Shown here piece by piece: positions 48,101 through 58,300 of a stretch of DNA of 64,000 nt; positions within the stretch are counted from its first letter, which is position 1, and each line of letters begins with the position of its first letter. The DNA is from Saprospiraceae bacterium (lineage in GTDB: Bacteria > Bacteroidota > Bacteroidia > Chitinophagales > Saprospiraceae), in NCBI GenBank assembly GCA_016719855.1, contig JADJYH010000085.1, positions 1 to 64,000 on the forward strand, written 5' to 3'. The translations under genes were made by a program, and so were the position numbers. The notes beneath the pieces were generated by a model. It saw nothing but the letters and a program-made list of their open reading frames with translations, did no database searches and was not told where the DNA came from.

Positions 48101-49190
48101 ACCGTGACCTACGATGTCCCCGGCACATACAGCGCTACGCTGACAGCCACCAACTCGACGGGCACGAGCGAGGCCACGCAGACGGACATCATTTCGGTGA
48201 GCCCTTCCCCATTTGCTGGCTTCTTCCTTTCGGTAAATGAACTGGATGCCACGTTTTTCAATATCTCCGCAAACGCCACGAGTTACCTCTGGGACTTCGG
48301 CGATGGCAGCACCAGCACAGCGCAGGAACCATTTCACAGTTACGCCATCAACGGCACTTACACCGTCGTGCTAACGGCCTCGGGCGATTGCGGCATCTCC
48401 ACTTTTGAACAGGAAGTCGTCATTGCCGTGGATGCGCCAGCGGCCAATTTCAGCGCCAGCGAGACGCAGGGCTGCGCTCCGTTCGAAGTGGTTTTTGCCG
48501 ACCAGTCGGCTGGCATGGTGACGGGCTGGGCGTGGGAATTTCCCGGCGGCACACCCGCCACCTCCACGGAACAGAACCCGACGGTGACCTACGCCAGCCC
48601 CGGTATTTACGGCGTTGTGTTGACGGTGACTGGCCCTGGCGGCAGCAACGGATTTGCGCAAGCTGGCTTAGTCGTGGTGGAAGATTTGCCAGTAGCTGGG
48701 GGCGATTTCAACAGCCAAGCTCCGTTGTACGCAAATTTCACAAATACATCCATAGGGGCTACCTCTTATTTTTGGGATTTTGGAGATGGAAACACCAGTA
48801 CTGAAGAAAGCCCAGTACATGTTTACAGTGATTATGGTGGCTATGATGTAACCATGATAGTCACCAATATCTGTGGCAGCGATACCCTTGTTTTCAATAT
48901 TTTTCTAAATACTGCAGTTGATGAGGCTGGCAAATTCGGCTACACGCTCACCGCCGCTCCCAACCCGTTCAGCAACCAGCTTTGGGTGGACTACGAACTG
49001 AAAAACAGCTTCGGCAAAGCCAAGCATCGTGGCCAGCGACGTGCTGGGCAGGATGGTCGGCGAGGTGCCAGTGCAGGTGGCTTCCGGCAGGGTTGAGCTA
49101 GGCAGCTTGCTCCAACATGCAGGCGTTTACTACTTGCGCATGGTGGTGGATGGCCACGCGGGTGGAGCTACGAAAGTGGTGAAGTTTTAA
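45188..49190 (+). CDS. Choice-of-anchor-B / ten-PKD T9SS surface protein, one frameshift
   Basis: About 1333 residues after removing one extra C at 49020-49021. A signal peptide (MKKTVLSFLLAFTSALASAQ) is followed by a propeller-like region of LVIVD/choice-of-anchor-B type (LVGLVTGLSIVDVSNPSNV, to about residue 350), a carboxypeptidase-regulatory-like domain (WLEGKVTNAITGAAISGAS) and ten PKD domains (about 440-1245). These alternate between type A (GCAPLTV...WAWSFPGG) and type B (WDFGDGNTSTA). The repaired end SIVASDVLGRMVGEVPV...GVYYLRMVVDG...KVVKF is a T9SS sorting tail. It is probably a stalk-like adhesin or glycan-associated surface protein. Base composition changes sharply inside the PKD array. 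Confidence 0.88.
46511..48930 (+). repeat. Five A-B PKD pairs in tandem
   Basis: Each pair is about 480-510 bases. It has one PKD with GCAPL/GCAPF and SFPGG-ATSTEQNPTVTY, then one with WDFGDG-TSTA-NP. Pair 3 (about 47405-47960) and the last B unit (about 48690-48925) are AT-rich compared with the others. Confidence 0.8.
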
Positions 49191-49198
49191 GCGAACTA

Positions 49199-49233
49199 GC
49201 GGCGGCGTATTTGTGTTGCGCCGCCGCTTTTTC
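49199..49233 (+). terminator. Rho-independent terminator
   Basis: AGCGGCGGCG-TATTTGTGTT-GCGCCGCCGCTTTTT directly follows the stop of the PKD gene. Confidence 0.9.
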
Positions 49234-49255
49234 CAATCCATAAAATCGCAGGCAC

Positions 49256-50464
49256 ATGAAAATCGCATTGCCCTACCTATTGCTCCTGCTGCCATTTTGG
49301 GCGGCAGCCCAGCCCAAAATCGTGCGCCAAACCACCAGTTATCCCGCCCCAACAGGTTGGGAGCCGTATGACAAAGTTGAATATTGGTACAACCACCGAG
49401 GGCTGGAAAGCCAGCAGGTTAATTCTCGCAAGAATGCAAAGGACATGTGGGAGATTACTTCCCTGTCTGTTTCACAATTCGACGACGCAGACAGTCTCAC
49501 ACAGTACAAGACCTACCAAATTCCAAATTCCCCGGACTCCGGTGGCCTTTATTTATTGCAACAAGCAGACTATGGATACTACCCCGATGGGTGTTTGCAG
49601 TCTGAATTTTACCGCTACTTCCAAGTGACTGGGGAACTCTACTACTCGTACCGTGCCACCTATTTTAACGGTGCAAACTGCCGCAAGGACAGCGTCTTCG
49701 GGGAGTTTTGCGACAGCGTTGGATTTACTTTTGAGTGCAACCCTGGCTTTTATTCGGTTTATGAATACTCACCCGATGGCAACCCAACCGTGCAGCACCG
49801 GGGAGAGTGGATTGCTCAGTTGGGAAGCTTCTACCGCAAGGACAGTGCCACCGTTTGGCGCTATGACGACGATGGCAGGCTGTTGGAATTGGTACACAAA
49901 GGGTCTTCTCGCATCCTGTACACCTACCATCCCGATGGCGCCCGCGCTACCAGCGAATCCTACCTTGCAGACAGCACGGGCATTTGGCAGTTGTGGTCAA
50001 GGGACTCAGTGGGGTATGATTACGAATATGACAACAACGGCTTCGTGGTGCGCAAAAAGGAAAACTACTTTTACCATTTCAACAGCTTTTCCTACAGCCT
50101 CGACCGTCATTACTACAATTTCTGCGACGGGCTGCCCCGTGTAGAAATCATCAACGACCAATCCCGCACTACCTACGAGTACTCGGAGGCCATTGACTGC
50201 GATATTGAACGTTTCTTCTTGGAACCAGAAATCGGCCCCAACCCCGCTAGCTCGCTATTGTCCATCCATTATCCACCGATGGAAAAAGGCAAAACCATCG
50301 TCCGGTTGTTCAATGCAGCGGGCAGCGAGGCCGTCGGTTACAGCGTCAACTACCGAGCATACGACGTGGAGGTGGACGTCTCGCAACTGCCCATCGGCAT
50401 GTACTTCCTGCAAATGCTGGACGGCAAGCGGAAGTTCGGGCGGAAGGTGCTGGTGCTTCGGTAA
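49256..50464 (+). CDS. Hypothetical secreted protein with T9SS tail
   Basis: Intact 402-residue protein with signal peptide MKIALPYLLLLLPFWAAAQ. The mature part has repeating Tyr-rich strands such as DKVEYWYNHRGLESQQ, YEYSPDGNPTVQHRG, WRYDDDGRLLELVHKG and YEYDNNGFVVRKKENY, which resemble YD/RHS-type strand units. The last 80 residues (EIGPNPASSLLSIHYPP...GMYFLQMLDGKRKFGRKVLV) are a T9SS sorting tail. No catalytic motif is seen. It starts 66 bases after the PKD gene, beyond a terminator, and leads into the serine hydrolase gene 47 bases further on. Confidence 0.85.
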   Translation: MKIALPYLLLLLPFWAAAQPKIVRQTTSYPAPTGWEPYDKVEYWYNHRGLESQQVNSRKNAKDMWEITSLSVSQFDDADSLTQYKTYQIPNSPDSGGLYLLQQADYGYYPDGCLQSEFYRYFQVTGELYYSYRATYFNGANCRKDSVFGEFCDSVGFTFECNPGFYSVYEYSPDGNPTVQHRGEWIAQLGSFYRKDSATVWRYDDDGRLLELVHKGSSRILYTYHPDGARATSESYLADSTGIWQLWSRDSVGYDYEYDNNGFVVRKKENYFYHFNSFSYSLDRHYYNFCDGLPRVEIINDQSRTTYEYSEAIDCDIERFFLEPEIGPNPASSLLSIHYPPMEKGKTIVRLFNAAGSEAVGYSVNYRAYDVEVDVSQLPIGMYFLQMLDGKRKFGRKVLVLR

Positions 50465-50511
50465 CATCAAACTCATCAAACAACTCAAACTCATCATTAA
50501 AATCACCCGCC

Positions 50512-52059
50512 ATGCGACACAAACTCACCTTTAGCTTATTCGTTGCGATTTTTTGCTTCGCAAACCTTGATGCCCAACCAACCGCTGGACTACCCGCTTT
50601 CCTGAGGGACAGCCTCGACACCTACGTGAACCGAGCGCTGAAGGATTGGAACATCCCCGGCGTGGCCGTCGGCGTGGTGAAGGACGGCAAGCTCGTCGTG
50701 GCCAAGGGCTACGGCGTACTCGAAACTGGCAAGCCAGCAAAAGTGGACGCCAACACGCTCTTCGCCATCGGCTCCAACACCAAGGCGTTCACGGGCACCG
50801 CCCTCGCCATGCTCGAAAGCGACGGCAAGTGCAAGCTCGACGACCCCGTGGTGAAGTACCTGCCCAACTTCCAAATGAAGGACGACTGGGTGGCCAAGCA
50901 CCTCAACCTGCAAGACATCGTCAGCCACCGCATCGGCATGGAGACTTTTCAGGGCGACTTCATGTACTGGACGAGCGACCTCACGCAGGACCAGTGCATC
51001 GAAAAATTTGGCAAGCTCACCCCCGTTTATCCCTTCCGCACCACCTATGGCTATTGCAACCTGGGCTTCGTGCTGGCCGGGAAGTGCATCCAGCAAATGA
51101 GCGGAAAAACCTGGGAGGACAACCTCCGGGAGCGCATTTTCCGACCGCTGAAGATGAACCGCACTTTGGCCCTCAGCGCAGAAATCGGCACGGCCACCAA
51201 CGCTGCCCGTGCGCATACACTGCACCCAGCCACTGGCAAGCTCATGCTCATTCCCTACGGCCAAATCGACAACCTCGCCCCGGCGGGCAGCATCTTCAGC
51301 AGTGTGGAAGACATGAGCCACTGGCTCATCGCACAGCTCGACAGCGGGCGCTACGAGGGCAACCGGGTCATCCCGATGGGAGTTATAACCCGCACCCGCC
51401 AACCACTCAGCATCCAGGGCAGGCGCCAAACCACCACGTACGGTATCAAACGGCACTACGGCCTCTATGCCATGGGCTGGGGACTCGGCGACTACGATGG
51501 CTGGGAGGAGGTCTCGCACACGGGCGGCGTGAACGGGTTTGTGACCTCCGTGACCCTGTTCCCGGAACACAAACTTGGCATCGTCGTGCTCACCAACACG
51601 GACGCCAACAGCTTCTACGTTGCACTTAAACGGGAAATCGTGGATGCCTACCTCGGCTTGCCCTACCGCAATTACAGCAACATCTTCCTCCAGGATTTCA
51701 AGGCTGGCTCAGCTGAGCAAATGCAGTACATCCAGCAGATGCGGGACTCCATTGCGCAGCAACCAAAGACCACGCTGGCACTGGAAAAATATGCCGGGCA
51801 CTATGAAAACGAAGCCTACGGCAACCTCGACATGAAAATGGATGGCAACGGCCTAAAACTTATCTTCCAGCACCACCCGAACCTCATCGGCAAGTTGGAG
51901 CCGCTCGGCGGCAACCGCTTCCTGCTCTCCTTCAACGACCCGCTTTTCGGCATCAAGCCCGTGGCGTTCAACGTGGAGAATGGGGCGGTGAAAAACTTCA
52001 TCCTGCAAGTGGCGGATTTCGTGGAGTTTACGAGCTATGAATTTGTTCGGAAGGGGTGA
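50512..52059 (+). CDS. Secreted beta-lactamase-family serine hydrolase (DUF3471 C-terminus)
   Basis: Intact 515-residue protein with a signal peptide (MRHKLTFSLFVAIFCFANLDAQ). Class C-type active-site motifs are present: S88-x-x-K91 in IGSNTKAFTG, Y181-C-N183 in TYGYCNLGF, and HTGG at 336-339 in place of KTG. A C-terminal lipocalin-like domain (ALEKYAGHYENEAYGNLDMK) fits DUF3471. Such proteins are usually esterases or D-amino-acid peptidases rather than true antibiotic-resistance enzymes. The residues before the catalytic domain (DSLDTYVNRALKDWNIPGVA) are typical. It follows the T9SS gene closely but lacks a sorting tail itself. Confidence 0.92.
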   Translation: MRHKLTFSLFVAIFCFANLDAQPTAGLPAFLRDSLDTYVNRALKDWNIPGVAVGVVKDGKLVVAKGYGVLETGKPAKVDANTLFAIGSNTKAFTGTALAMLESDGKCKLDDPVVKYLPNFQMKDDWVAKHLNLQDIVSHRIGMETFQGDFMYWTSDLTQDQCIEKFGKLTPVYPFRTTYGYCNLGFVLAGKCIQQMSGKTWEDNLRERIFRPLKMNRTLALSAEIGTATNAARAHTLHPATGKLMLIPYGQIDNLAPAGSIFSSVEDMSHWLIAQLDSGRYEGNRVIPMGVITRTRQPLSIQGRRQTTTYGIKRHYGLYAMGWGLGDYDGWEEVSHTGGVNGFVTSVTLFPEHKLGIVVLTNTDANSFYVALKREIVDAYLGLPYRNYSNIFLQDFKAGSAEQMQYIQQMRDSIAQQPKTTLALEKYAGHYENEAYGNLDMKMDGNGLKLIFQHHPNLIGKLEPLGGNRFLLSFNDPLFGIKPVAFNVENGAVKNFILQVADFVEFTSYEFVRKG

Positions 52060-52063
52060 AAAT

Positions 52064-52103
52064 GCGAGTGGCGAGTTCAGCAAAACCGAACTCGCCACTG
52101 CGC
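52064..52103. terminator. Hairpin between convergent genes
   Basis: GCGAGTGGCGAGTTC-AGCAAAACC-GAACTCGCCACTGCGC is a perfect stem of 12-13 bp plus flanking pairs. T-runs are weak, but the position between two gene ends favours a bidirectional terminator. Confidence 0.65.
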
Positions 52104-52134
52104 TTATAACAACTCTTCTCTCTCTAAAACTCGT

Positions 52135-53496
52135 TTATTTTCCAAACCCATAGCTAACCCCAAGCAGTAGCACGTCGGTGTGCATCTTGCTCGTGATTTC
52201 GCTACCCGGCACCTTGCCGAGGGGGTCTTCAGCCGTGATGAATTGGGGGTTCATCAACTGTCCTGTAACATCTTCGCCAATGCCACGGTGGTAGGCCAAG
52301 TGGATGCCCAAATTGTCGTTCACCATGTAGCTAAACCCTGCCTGCACAGCGTGTTTGATGACTGCAGGTGCGGCGGACGAGAAGAACACGTTGTCCTCCG
52401 TGATTGGGTTGGAACTGTAGGTGTACCCCAGGCGGATGGGCAGTTTGTCAATCATTTTCAACTGCACGCCCGCTGCAATAACATTAACATCCTTCCAGCC
52501 GAAGCCAGCCACGGCGCCCGTCGGGAAGCCGTTCTCACCAATGACCCATCCGGTTTTTTCGAAACCGTCCGTTTTTTCGTAATTGATGAAGCGGTAGTCT
52601 ACTGCGATGTCGAAGTTCTCGTTGGTGTAGGCTGCACCTGCGGTGAAAATGGCGGGATAGTCCATGTTGAAATTGGTGGTCGGGGCGGCAGAGCCATCCA
52701 CATAATTCCCATCAATCTCAAAGTCTTGGAAGAACTGTGTGCTCTTGTAGGCCAGCCCGAAATTGATGCCCGCAGGTAACTGGAAGAACAGGCCCGCCTG
52801 TGCGCCAATGCCCAGCGCGGATGCCTTCTCACCAATTGGATAGCCTTTTTCGGAAGGTGCGGCGATGGGCACCGGCTCGATGAGCAGGGACGAGTAGTTG
52901 AACGTTGGCGCAAGCCCGATGGAAAAACCCTCCGTTATTTCGTATGCCCCGGTCAAGCCCAGTTGCATCAGCTGGTAGTTGGAATTCAAATGGCCAAAGC
53001 CACCAAAATTCTGCGGGTACAGCAGCGGATTGGAGTTGTTTGGGTCAAAATTTTGATTGTCCGGCGTAGGCAGGTCGGTCGTGGCCGGGTAGTCAACACC
53101 GAAGCCGCTGATGCCGAAGGCTGAGATACCGAAAGCGAATTTGCTGTCAGGATTGGCGAACACAGCGCCCAAGGTTGGCAGCGGGGAAGCGCCCTTTTCA
53201 TCCTCGGTCGTGCCCTGGATGGTCATCGTGCCGCCCTGCCCGTCGGGCTGAACGACCTTGGCGAAAACCTCCGGTGCCGCCGTGAAATAGGCGACGCTTA
53301 GCGCAAGCTCCGTCCGGTCAAAAGCAGTGATGGAGGCGGGGTTCCATTGCAGCGCCCCGTTCACGTCGATGGGCAGGGCAGTGCCCGCACCGCCCATCGA
53401 GAAGTTGACAGCGCCAGCGCCCTGCAATACGTGGCCGGTCTGGGCAAAGAGCGAAGCCGCCAGTATGGTGAATAATGCAATCAGCAGGTTTTTCAT
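52135..53496 (-). CDS. FadL/OmpP1/TodX-family outer membrane transporter
   Basis: Intact 453-residue protein with signal peptide MKNLLIALFTILAASLFAQ. The mature N-terminus GAGAVNFSMGGAGTALPID is the conserved FadL hatch segment with the SMGGAG motif and NPAS downstream. A 14-strand barrel follows (alternating strands, for example GINFGLAYKSTQFFQDFEID and KLPIRLGYTYSSNP) and ends in the aromatic strand DVLLLGVSYGFGK. The family takes up long-chain fatty acids or other hydrophobic compounds across the outer membrane. The start at 53496 is chosen because it gives the signal peptide. It stands alone between a hairpin and the anmK gene. Confidence 0.93.
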   Translation of the reverse strand: MKNLLIALFTILAASLFAQTGHVLQGAGAVNFSMGGAGTALPIDVNGALQWNPASITAFDRTELALSVAYFTAAPEVFAKVVQPDGQGGTMTIQGTTEDEKGASPLPTLGAVFANPDSKFAFGISAFGISGFGVDYPATTDLPTPDNQNFDPNNSNPLLYPQNFGGFGHLNSNYQLMQLGLTGAYEITEGFSIGLAPTFNYSSLLIEPVPIAAPSEKGYPIGEKASALGIGAQAGLFFQLPAGINFGLAYKSTQFFQDFEIDGNYVDGSAAPTTNFNMDYPAIFTAGAAYTNENFDIAVDYRFINYEKTDGFEKTGWVIGENGFPTGAVAGFGWKDVNVIAAGVQLKMIDKLPIRLGYTYSSNPITEDNVFFSSAAPAVIKHAVQAGFSYMVNDNLGIHLAYHRGIGEDVTGQLMNPQFITAEDPLGKVPGSEITSKMHTDVLLLGVSYGFGK

Positions 53497-53678
53497 AATT
53501 CCGTTTTTTAAACCGTTTGGTTTGCCCGAATGAAGGGGGCAAAGCCGCCGGGTTTTAGTGAACAATCAGTGAAAGTCTCCCCTTTGGGAAGCGACGCTAA
53601 ATTGCTCGAAAAACAGCCATTATGTTGGTGAGAAACATCACAGGAAGGAGTGATTTTTAGGCGTGATTTATTGGGTCT

Positions 53679-54869
53679 TTAACCCAAATACACTCCACCA
53701 CCTATCGCATCCCGCCTCGCACCTGTCACGCTCGAAATACAGTTCGGCGCACCTTCCACCCGCATCACGCCGAGCAGCGCCATGAGCAGGGCTTCCTTGA
53801 ACTTCACCACATTATCTGAGGGGACGACCAACTCCACTTCGGATAGTCCCACTGTGGCAAGTCGCTGCTGGATGCACTGCATGAGGTAGCCGTTGAAAGC
53901 GCCACCGCCAGTGGCCAGTAGGCGGTATTTGTCCTTTGCAAAATGCTCATTGTCAAGCACTTGCTGCACAGACTGCCCCAACTGATAGGCCACGTGCTGG
54001 CAAACCGTGTGCAGCCGGTCGTTGACCGGGGATCTGGCTTGCAGGCAGATTTGGGTCAGGTGCTGCTGCACCCACTGGTTGGAGAGCGACTTCGGGTAGG
54101 GCTGTGCGAAGAAATCCTGCGCATTGATTTCATCAAAAAGCACGGAGTCGAGTTGGCCGCTGGCCGCCAATTTCCCATCGGCATCGTAGGGCAGGTCGAG
54201 GAGGTGGGCGAGGGCGTTCAGGGCCTGGTTGGCGCCGCACACATCGAAGGCGATGAAGCGGCCATCGGCCTCAATGGGGTGAACCCCATTGGAGTGTGCA
54301 TGGCAGGAAATATTTGCGATGCCACCAATGTTGAGGTAAAAATCGTAGCCGGGGAAGAGCATTTTGTCGGCCATGGGAGCGAGTGGGGCGCCCTGGCCAC
54401 CGAGCGCCACGTCCATGGAGCGGAAGTCGCTGACCACGGTGCAGCCTGTGGCCGCAGCAATGGCAGCACCATCGCCAATCTGTACCGTGAAACCCTGTGC
54501 CGGTTCATGGAAGATGGTGTGGCCGTGCGAGGCGATGAGGTCAACTTGGGCTGGCGGCAGCTCTTTTTCCTTAAAAAAACGATTGACCAACTCGCCGAGG
54601 TTGTGCCCAAATGCCGCATGGGCACTGCAAAAATCAAGTGCCGAGGCGGCGGGCAGTTGCCGAAGCCGCTCCTGCCATTCTGGGGTGAACGGGAGCGTGT
54701 CGGCAAGGAGCAGTTCCCAGTTCTTTACCAAAAAAACACCCTCCTCCCATGCCGTTTCGAGGCGGCAGTAGGCGACATCGAGGCCGTCGAGCGAGCTGCC
54801 CGACATGAGGCCGATGGCATGGTGGGTGGTAGGGATATTTTCGATTGGTCGGACAGTTTGCCGAAACAA
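53679..54869 (-). CDS. anmK: Anhydro-N-acetylmuramic acid kinase
   Basis: Intact 396-residue enzyme. The signature is GLMSGSSLDGLDVAYC (phosphate-binding loop), then DLIASHGHTIFHEP, VQIGDGAAIAAATG and VVSDFRSMDVALGGQGAPLAP with the catalytic Asp, NIGGIANIS, and a C-terminal ATGGGAFNGYLM loop. It opens and phosphorylates 1,6-anhydro-MurNAc from cell wall turnover to MurNAc-6-phosphate. MurQ etherase is not in the window. The start at 54869 lies within a word array; a start a few codons later, at the conserved HAIGLMSG region, cannot be excluded. Confidence 0.95.
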   Translation of the reverse strand: MFRQTVRPIENIPTTHHAIGLMSGSSLDGLDVAYCRLETAWEEGVFLVKNWELLLADTLPFTPEWQERLRQLPAASALDFCSAHAAFGHNLGELVNRFFKEKELPPAQVDLIASHGHTIFHEPAQGFTVQIGDGAAIAAATGCTVVSDFRSMDVALGGQGAPLAPMADKMLFPGYDFYLNIGGIANISCHAHSNGVHPIEADGRFIAFDVCGANQALNALAHLLDLPYDADGKLAASGQLDSVLFDEINAQDFFAQPYPKSLSNQWVQQHLTQICLQARSPVNDRLHTVCQHVAYQLGQSVQQVLDNEHFAKDKYRLLATGGGAFNGYLMQCIQQRLATVGLSEVELVVPSDNVVKFKEALLMALLGVMRVEGAPNCISSVTGARRDAIGGGVYLG

Positions 54870-54896
54870 TTTAACAATCTAGCAATTCAACAATTA
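54863..54896. repeat. Octamer word array (CAATTTAA family), single arm
   Basis: CAATTTAA-CAATCTAG-CAATTCAA-CAATTACT bridges the anmK start codon and the cytochrome c stop codon. Confidence 0.65.
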
Positions 54897-55223
54897 CTTC
54901 TTCAGCGTCAGCGTGTACGCTGCGACGGCCTCGATTTTTTCCTTGGAGAGGAGGTCCTTGAACGGCGTCATGACTTTGCGACCATTGGTGATTACGTTGA
55001 TGCGCTCCTCAACGGGCAGTACGGAAGTTTGCAGGTTGAAGGCACCGCTAGCACCCATGTCGCCGTAAAGGCCGTGGCAGGTGACGCAGTAGGTCTTGTA
55101 GACTTTTTCGCCGTCCACTTTTGGGGTGGATGCGGTGGGTTCGCTGCTGGACTTCTCGCCACCGGACTGGCTGCAGGCATAAACCAAGGTGCCCAGCAAT
55201 GTAAAAATGAGTAATTTCTTCAT
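54894..55223 (-). CDS. Small c-type cytochrome lipoprotein
   Basis: Intact 109-residue protein. The signal MKKLLIFTLLGTLVYAC has a lipobox with C17 as the likely lipid anchor. One haem site is C46-V-T-C49-H50 (TYCVTCHG) and the axial Met is probably M85 in GRKVMTPFKD, a class I mono-haem arrangement (cytochrome c6/c551-like). It probably shuttles electrons in the periplasm. It is followed closely by anmK on the same strand, with no evident functional link. Confidence 0.9.
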   Translation of the reverse strand: MKKLLIFTLLGTLVYACSQSGGEKSSSEPTASTPKVDGEKVYKTYCVTCHGLYGDMGASGAFNLQTSVLPVEERINVITNGRKVMTPFKDLLSKEKIEAVAAYTLTLKK

Positions 55224-55382
55224 GTTTGAAAAGGTGTTTATGAGTGGCGAAGTTAAAAGCTCTACCTGAAATATCGTCGAAAACTTCTTGCGCCGGACAA
55301 GTATGGAAACATTCGCCAAGTTTTATTGAAAGGATATTACATTTGCGCCACCCTATGTATAGCCACACCTTTATTACAAACT

Positions 55383-58300
55383 ATGGCAAAAAAATATGGT
55401 GTTACGTGGTGGGGGCAGCAGTGGCTTCAATCGCTCACCCTGATAGATTACAACAACCGCCTACCACGTGGAAAAACACTAGCCAGCACTGGCAAAGTTC
55501 GTTCGCTGGACATTAAAGGAAACCAAATCAATGCACGAGTGCAGGGCGCACAAACGGCGGTTGTCCGCGTGGGCATCAGTGTTCCGCTTTTTACCGAAAA
55601 AGAAAAAGAAAGGTTCATAGAAGCTTTGGCAAAAGAGGATGCGCTCACCCTCCGGCTTATTAAGTTGGACCTGCCCAACGAGCTGCGCCAAATCGCCGAA
55701 AGCCAGGGAATCAAACTGTTCCCGGAATCATGGAAGGACTTTTCCATGCACTGCTCCTGTGGCGATTTTTCCACCCCCTGCGAGCACCTCGCCGCCGTGA
55801 TTTACGAGATAGCCGAGGAGATTGACAAGAACCCCTTCGTGGTGTTTGAGATGCACGAAGTGAACCTGATGAAGGAGTTGGAAGCGCACTACCAGCGACT
55901 GGAAAACAAGAAAACGGAATCGGTGGCCAAAGTGGCGGACCTGCTGGAAGCGCCGCCGCCATCGGGCGAGTTCATCAAAGTGGCCAGTGCGAGGGAGTCG
56001 AAGCCGCTGAAGCCCCAAGCACTCGATTTTACGACGATACCGGAAGCTGGCACACAGATTCTGATGCTCTTCCGGGCCAACGAGTTTTTCAACGGCATCG
56101 AAATCAAGGAGGTGGTACACCAGTGCTACGCCGATGCCTCCGAGGCCGCCGACGATCTGCTGCGTGGCGACGTCGAGGAGCAAATCCTGCCCTTCCGAAT
56201 ATTCCCCGAAGACCACCTGCAACTGGTTTTTGACGAAAACCTGGGCCTCAAAAACCTGCTGCTCGGGGACATCAGCGGAAGGCAGCGGCCACTGCCCGAC
56301 TTCCGTCCCGATGACCTTGTCCAACTGCTCTACACCTACGACTTTGGCACCCTGAACCGTACCCACCCCAACACGGTGGTGCTGCTGCACGTGTTCTCTT
56401 TTGCACTGAACCTTGCAAAAAACGGCACCATCATGCCCCAGCTACTCGAATGTGCGCAGGGCAGGTACCACGCACGCTGGGTGCCCGCTCAGATGGTGGT
56501 GGAGGTGCGGGAGTTCTTCGAAAAAATGGCGTCCAGCCTTGCGCCCGACCTGATATTTGTGGAAACAAAAGGCGCCCGTCGAACCCAACCGCCAGCCGAG
56601 ATGCTCAAGACCATCTGCTCGTTTTTCATCGGGCACTGCGTGGCAGCGAAGGCCGTGCCCGACCCGCAGCCCTTAGTACAGCTTTTTCAAAACAGCCTCG
56701 ACAACCCCTTTCAAAACCTTGAGGGGCAAGATATTGCGCAGCAAATACACCGCTGGCTCAACAATTTTTACATCACCAAAAAGGACTACGTGCCGGTGGT
56801 GAAAGTGGAGGAGGCCAGCGGCCAGTACACCGTGGAACTGGCAGTTGAGTACCGCCCAACGCCGCTGATGCCGCCCATCCCGCTGGCCAGTTTTTTCCAG
56901 CAAAAAAAATACGAAACAGTAAAGGACGATGTGCTGAAGGACATGGCGCTGTTGGTCGAGTTCTTCCCGCAACTGAGCCAGGTGCTCGAATCGGAGGGCC
57001 GCAAGCGGCTCACCTACAACCCCACCCGTTTCATCGAGGTACTACTCAAAAACCTTCCCGCCATCGAGATTTTTGGCATAAAAACGCTATTGCCCCCCGG
57101 CATGAAGGAGTATGTGCGGCCAAAGCTTTCGCTGATGGTGGGTAAATCGGCGAAGAAAAAAGCGACCTCACGCTGCCACTTGCGCAGCAGTTCTCTTTCG
57201 ACTGGCAAATCGCCATCGGCGATTCGCTCATTTCCGAAGAAGCGTTTAAGAATTTGGTGAGCAGCGTCAACGGCGTGGTGAAGCTGGACGGCCGCTATAT
57301 CCTCGTGGACGAAGACCACCTTATGCACCTGTTTGACGAACTGGAAGTTCCGCCGCAGCTCGACCCTGTTGAGGTGCTGCACGTGCTGTTTACTAAAACC
57401 TTTCGAGGAGCAAAAATCGGGTTCACCCCGGAGGCCGAGGCCCATTTGCACAGCTTTTTGACACCGAGGGAGATGATGCTGCCCAAGCGCCTGAACGCAG
57501 ACATGCTGCCCTACCAGCTCACGGGTTACGATTGGTTGATGAAAAACGCTCGCCACGGTTTCGGCAGCCTGCTCGCCGACGACCTGGGGCTTGGCAAAAC
57601 CCTTCAGGTCATCGCCGCCCTGCTCAAGTTCAAGGAGGAGGGCTTGCTGGAAATGACCAAGACGCTCATCATCGTGCCCTCCCAACTGGTGGCCAATTGG
57701 CAGATAAAAATACATCGGCTTGCACCGACGCTCGTCACCGCCGTGTACCACGGCAAGAAGCGGCCGCTCGGTGTTACCTCACCCGACGTCATCATCACCT
57801 CCTACGAGACGGCCAATTCGGAGGTCGAATTATTGGCCAAAATGTCTTGGTACTGTATCGTGATTGACGAAGCCCAGTGGGTCAGCGACGGCGGTTCGGA
57901 GGCGACCCAAAACCTGAAATCGCTGCCAGCCGAGGTTCGCATCGGCATCATCGGGCGGTACATCGAGCACCGCCTGAGCGAGCTTTGGAACATCATGGAC
58001 TTCCTGAACCCTGGCTACCTCGGCTCGCCGAAGCAGTTCAAGGACAGGTTCGAGCACCCCATCCTGCGGGAGCACGACCAGCGACGGGCAGTGCTGTTAA
58101 GCAAAATCACCGCCCCGTTCATGCTGCGCCGCCTGAAAACGGACAAGGACATCGCCCCAAGCCTACCGCAGCCGCTCACCAGCGAAATATTCGCACCGCT
58201 TACACCGGAGCAGGAAGAGATGTACCGCAACCTTTTGCAGCGGGACTTGAAGTTGATGCTGGAGGAAAAAGAGGGTCAGCGACGGCAGACGATCGTGTCG

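Noticed and set aside
50512..52059. Antibiotic-resistance beta-lactamase
   Set aside because: SxxK and YxN are present, but HTGG replaces KTG and a DUF3471 domain follows, which points to an esterase or peptidase of the beta-lactamase superfamily.
53943..55214. 423-codon open frame on the plus strand
   Set aside because: It is antisense to anmK, which has every family motif. The product is low-complexity and has no recognisable domain; long antisense frames are common in GC-rich DNA.
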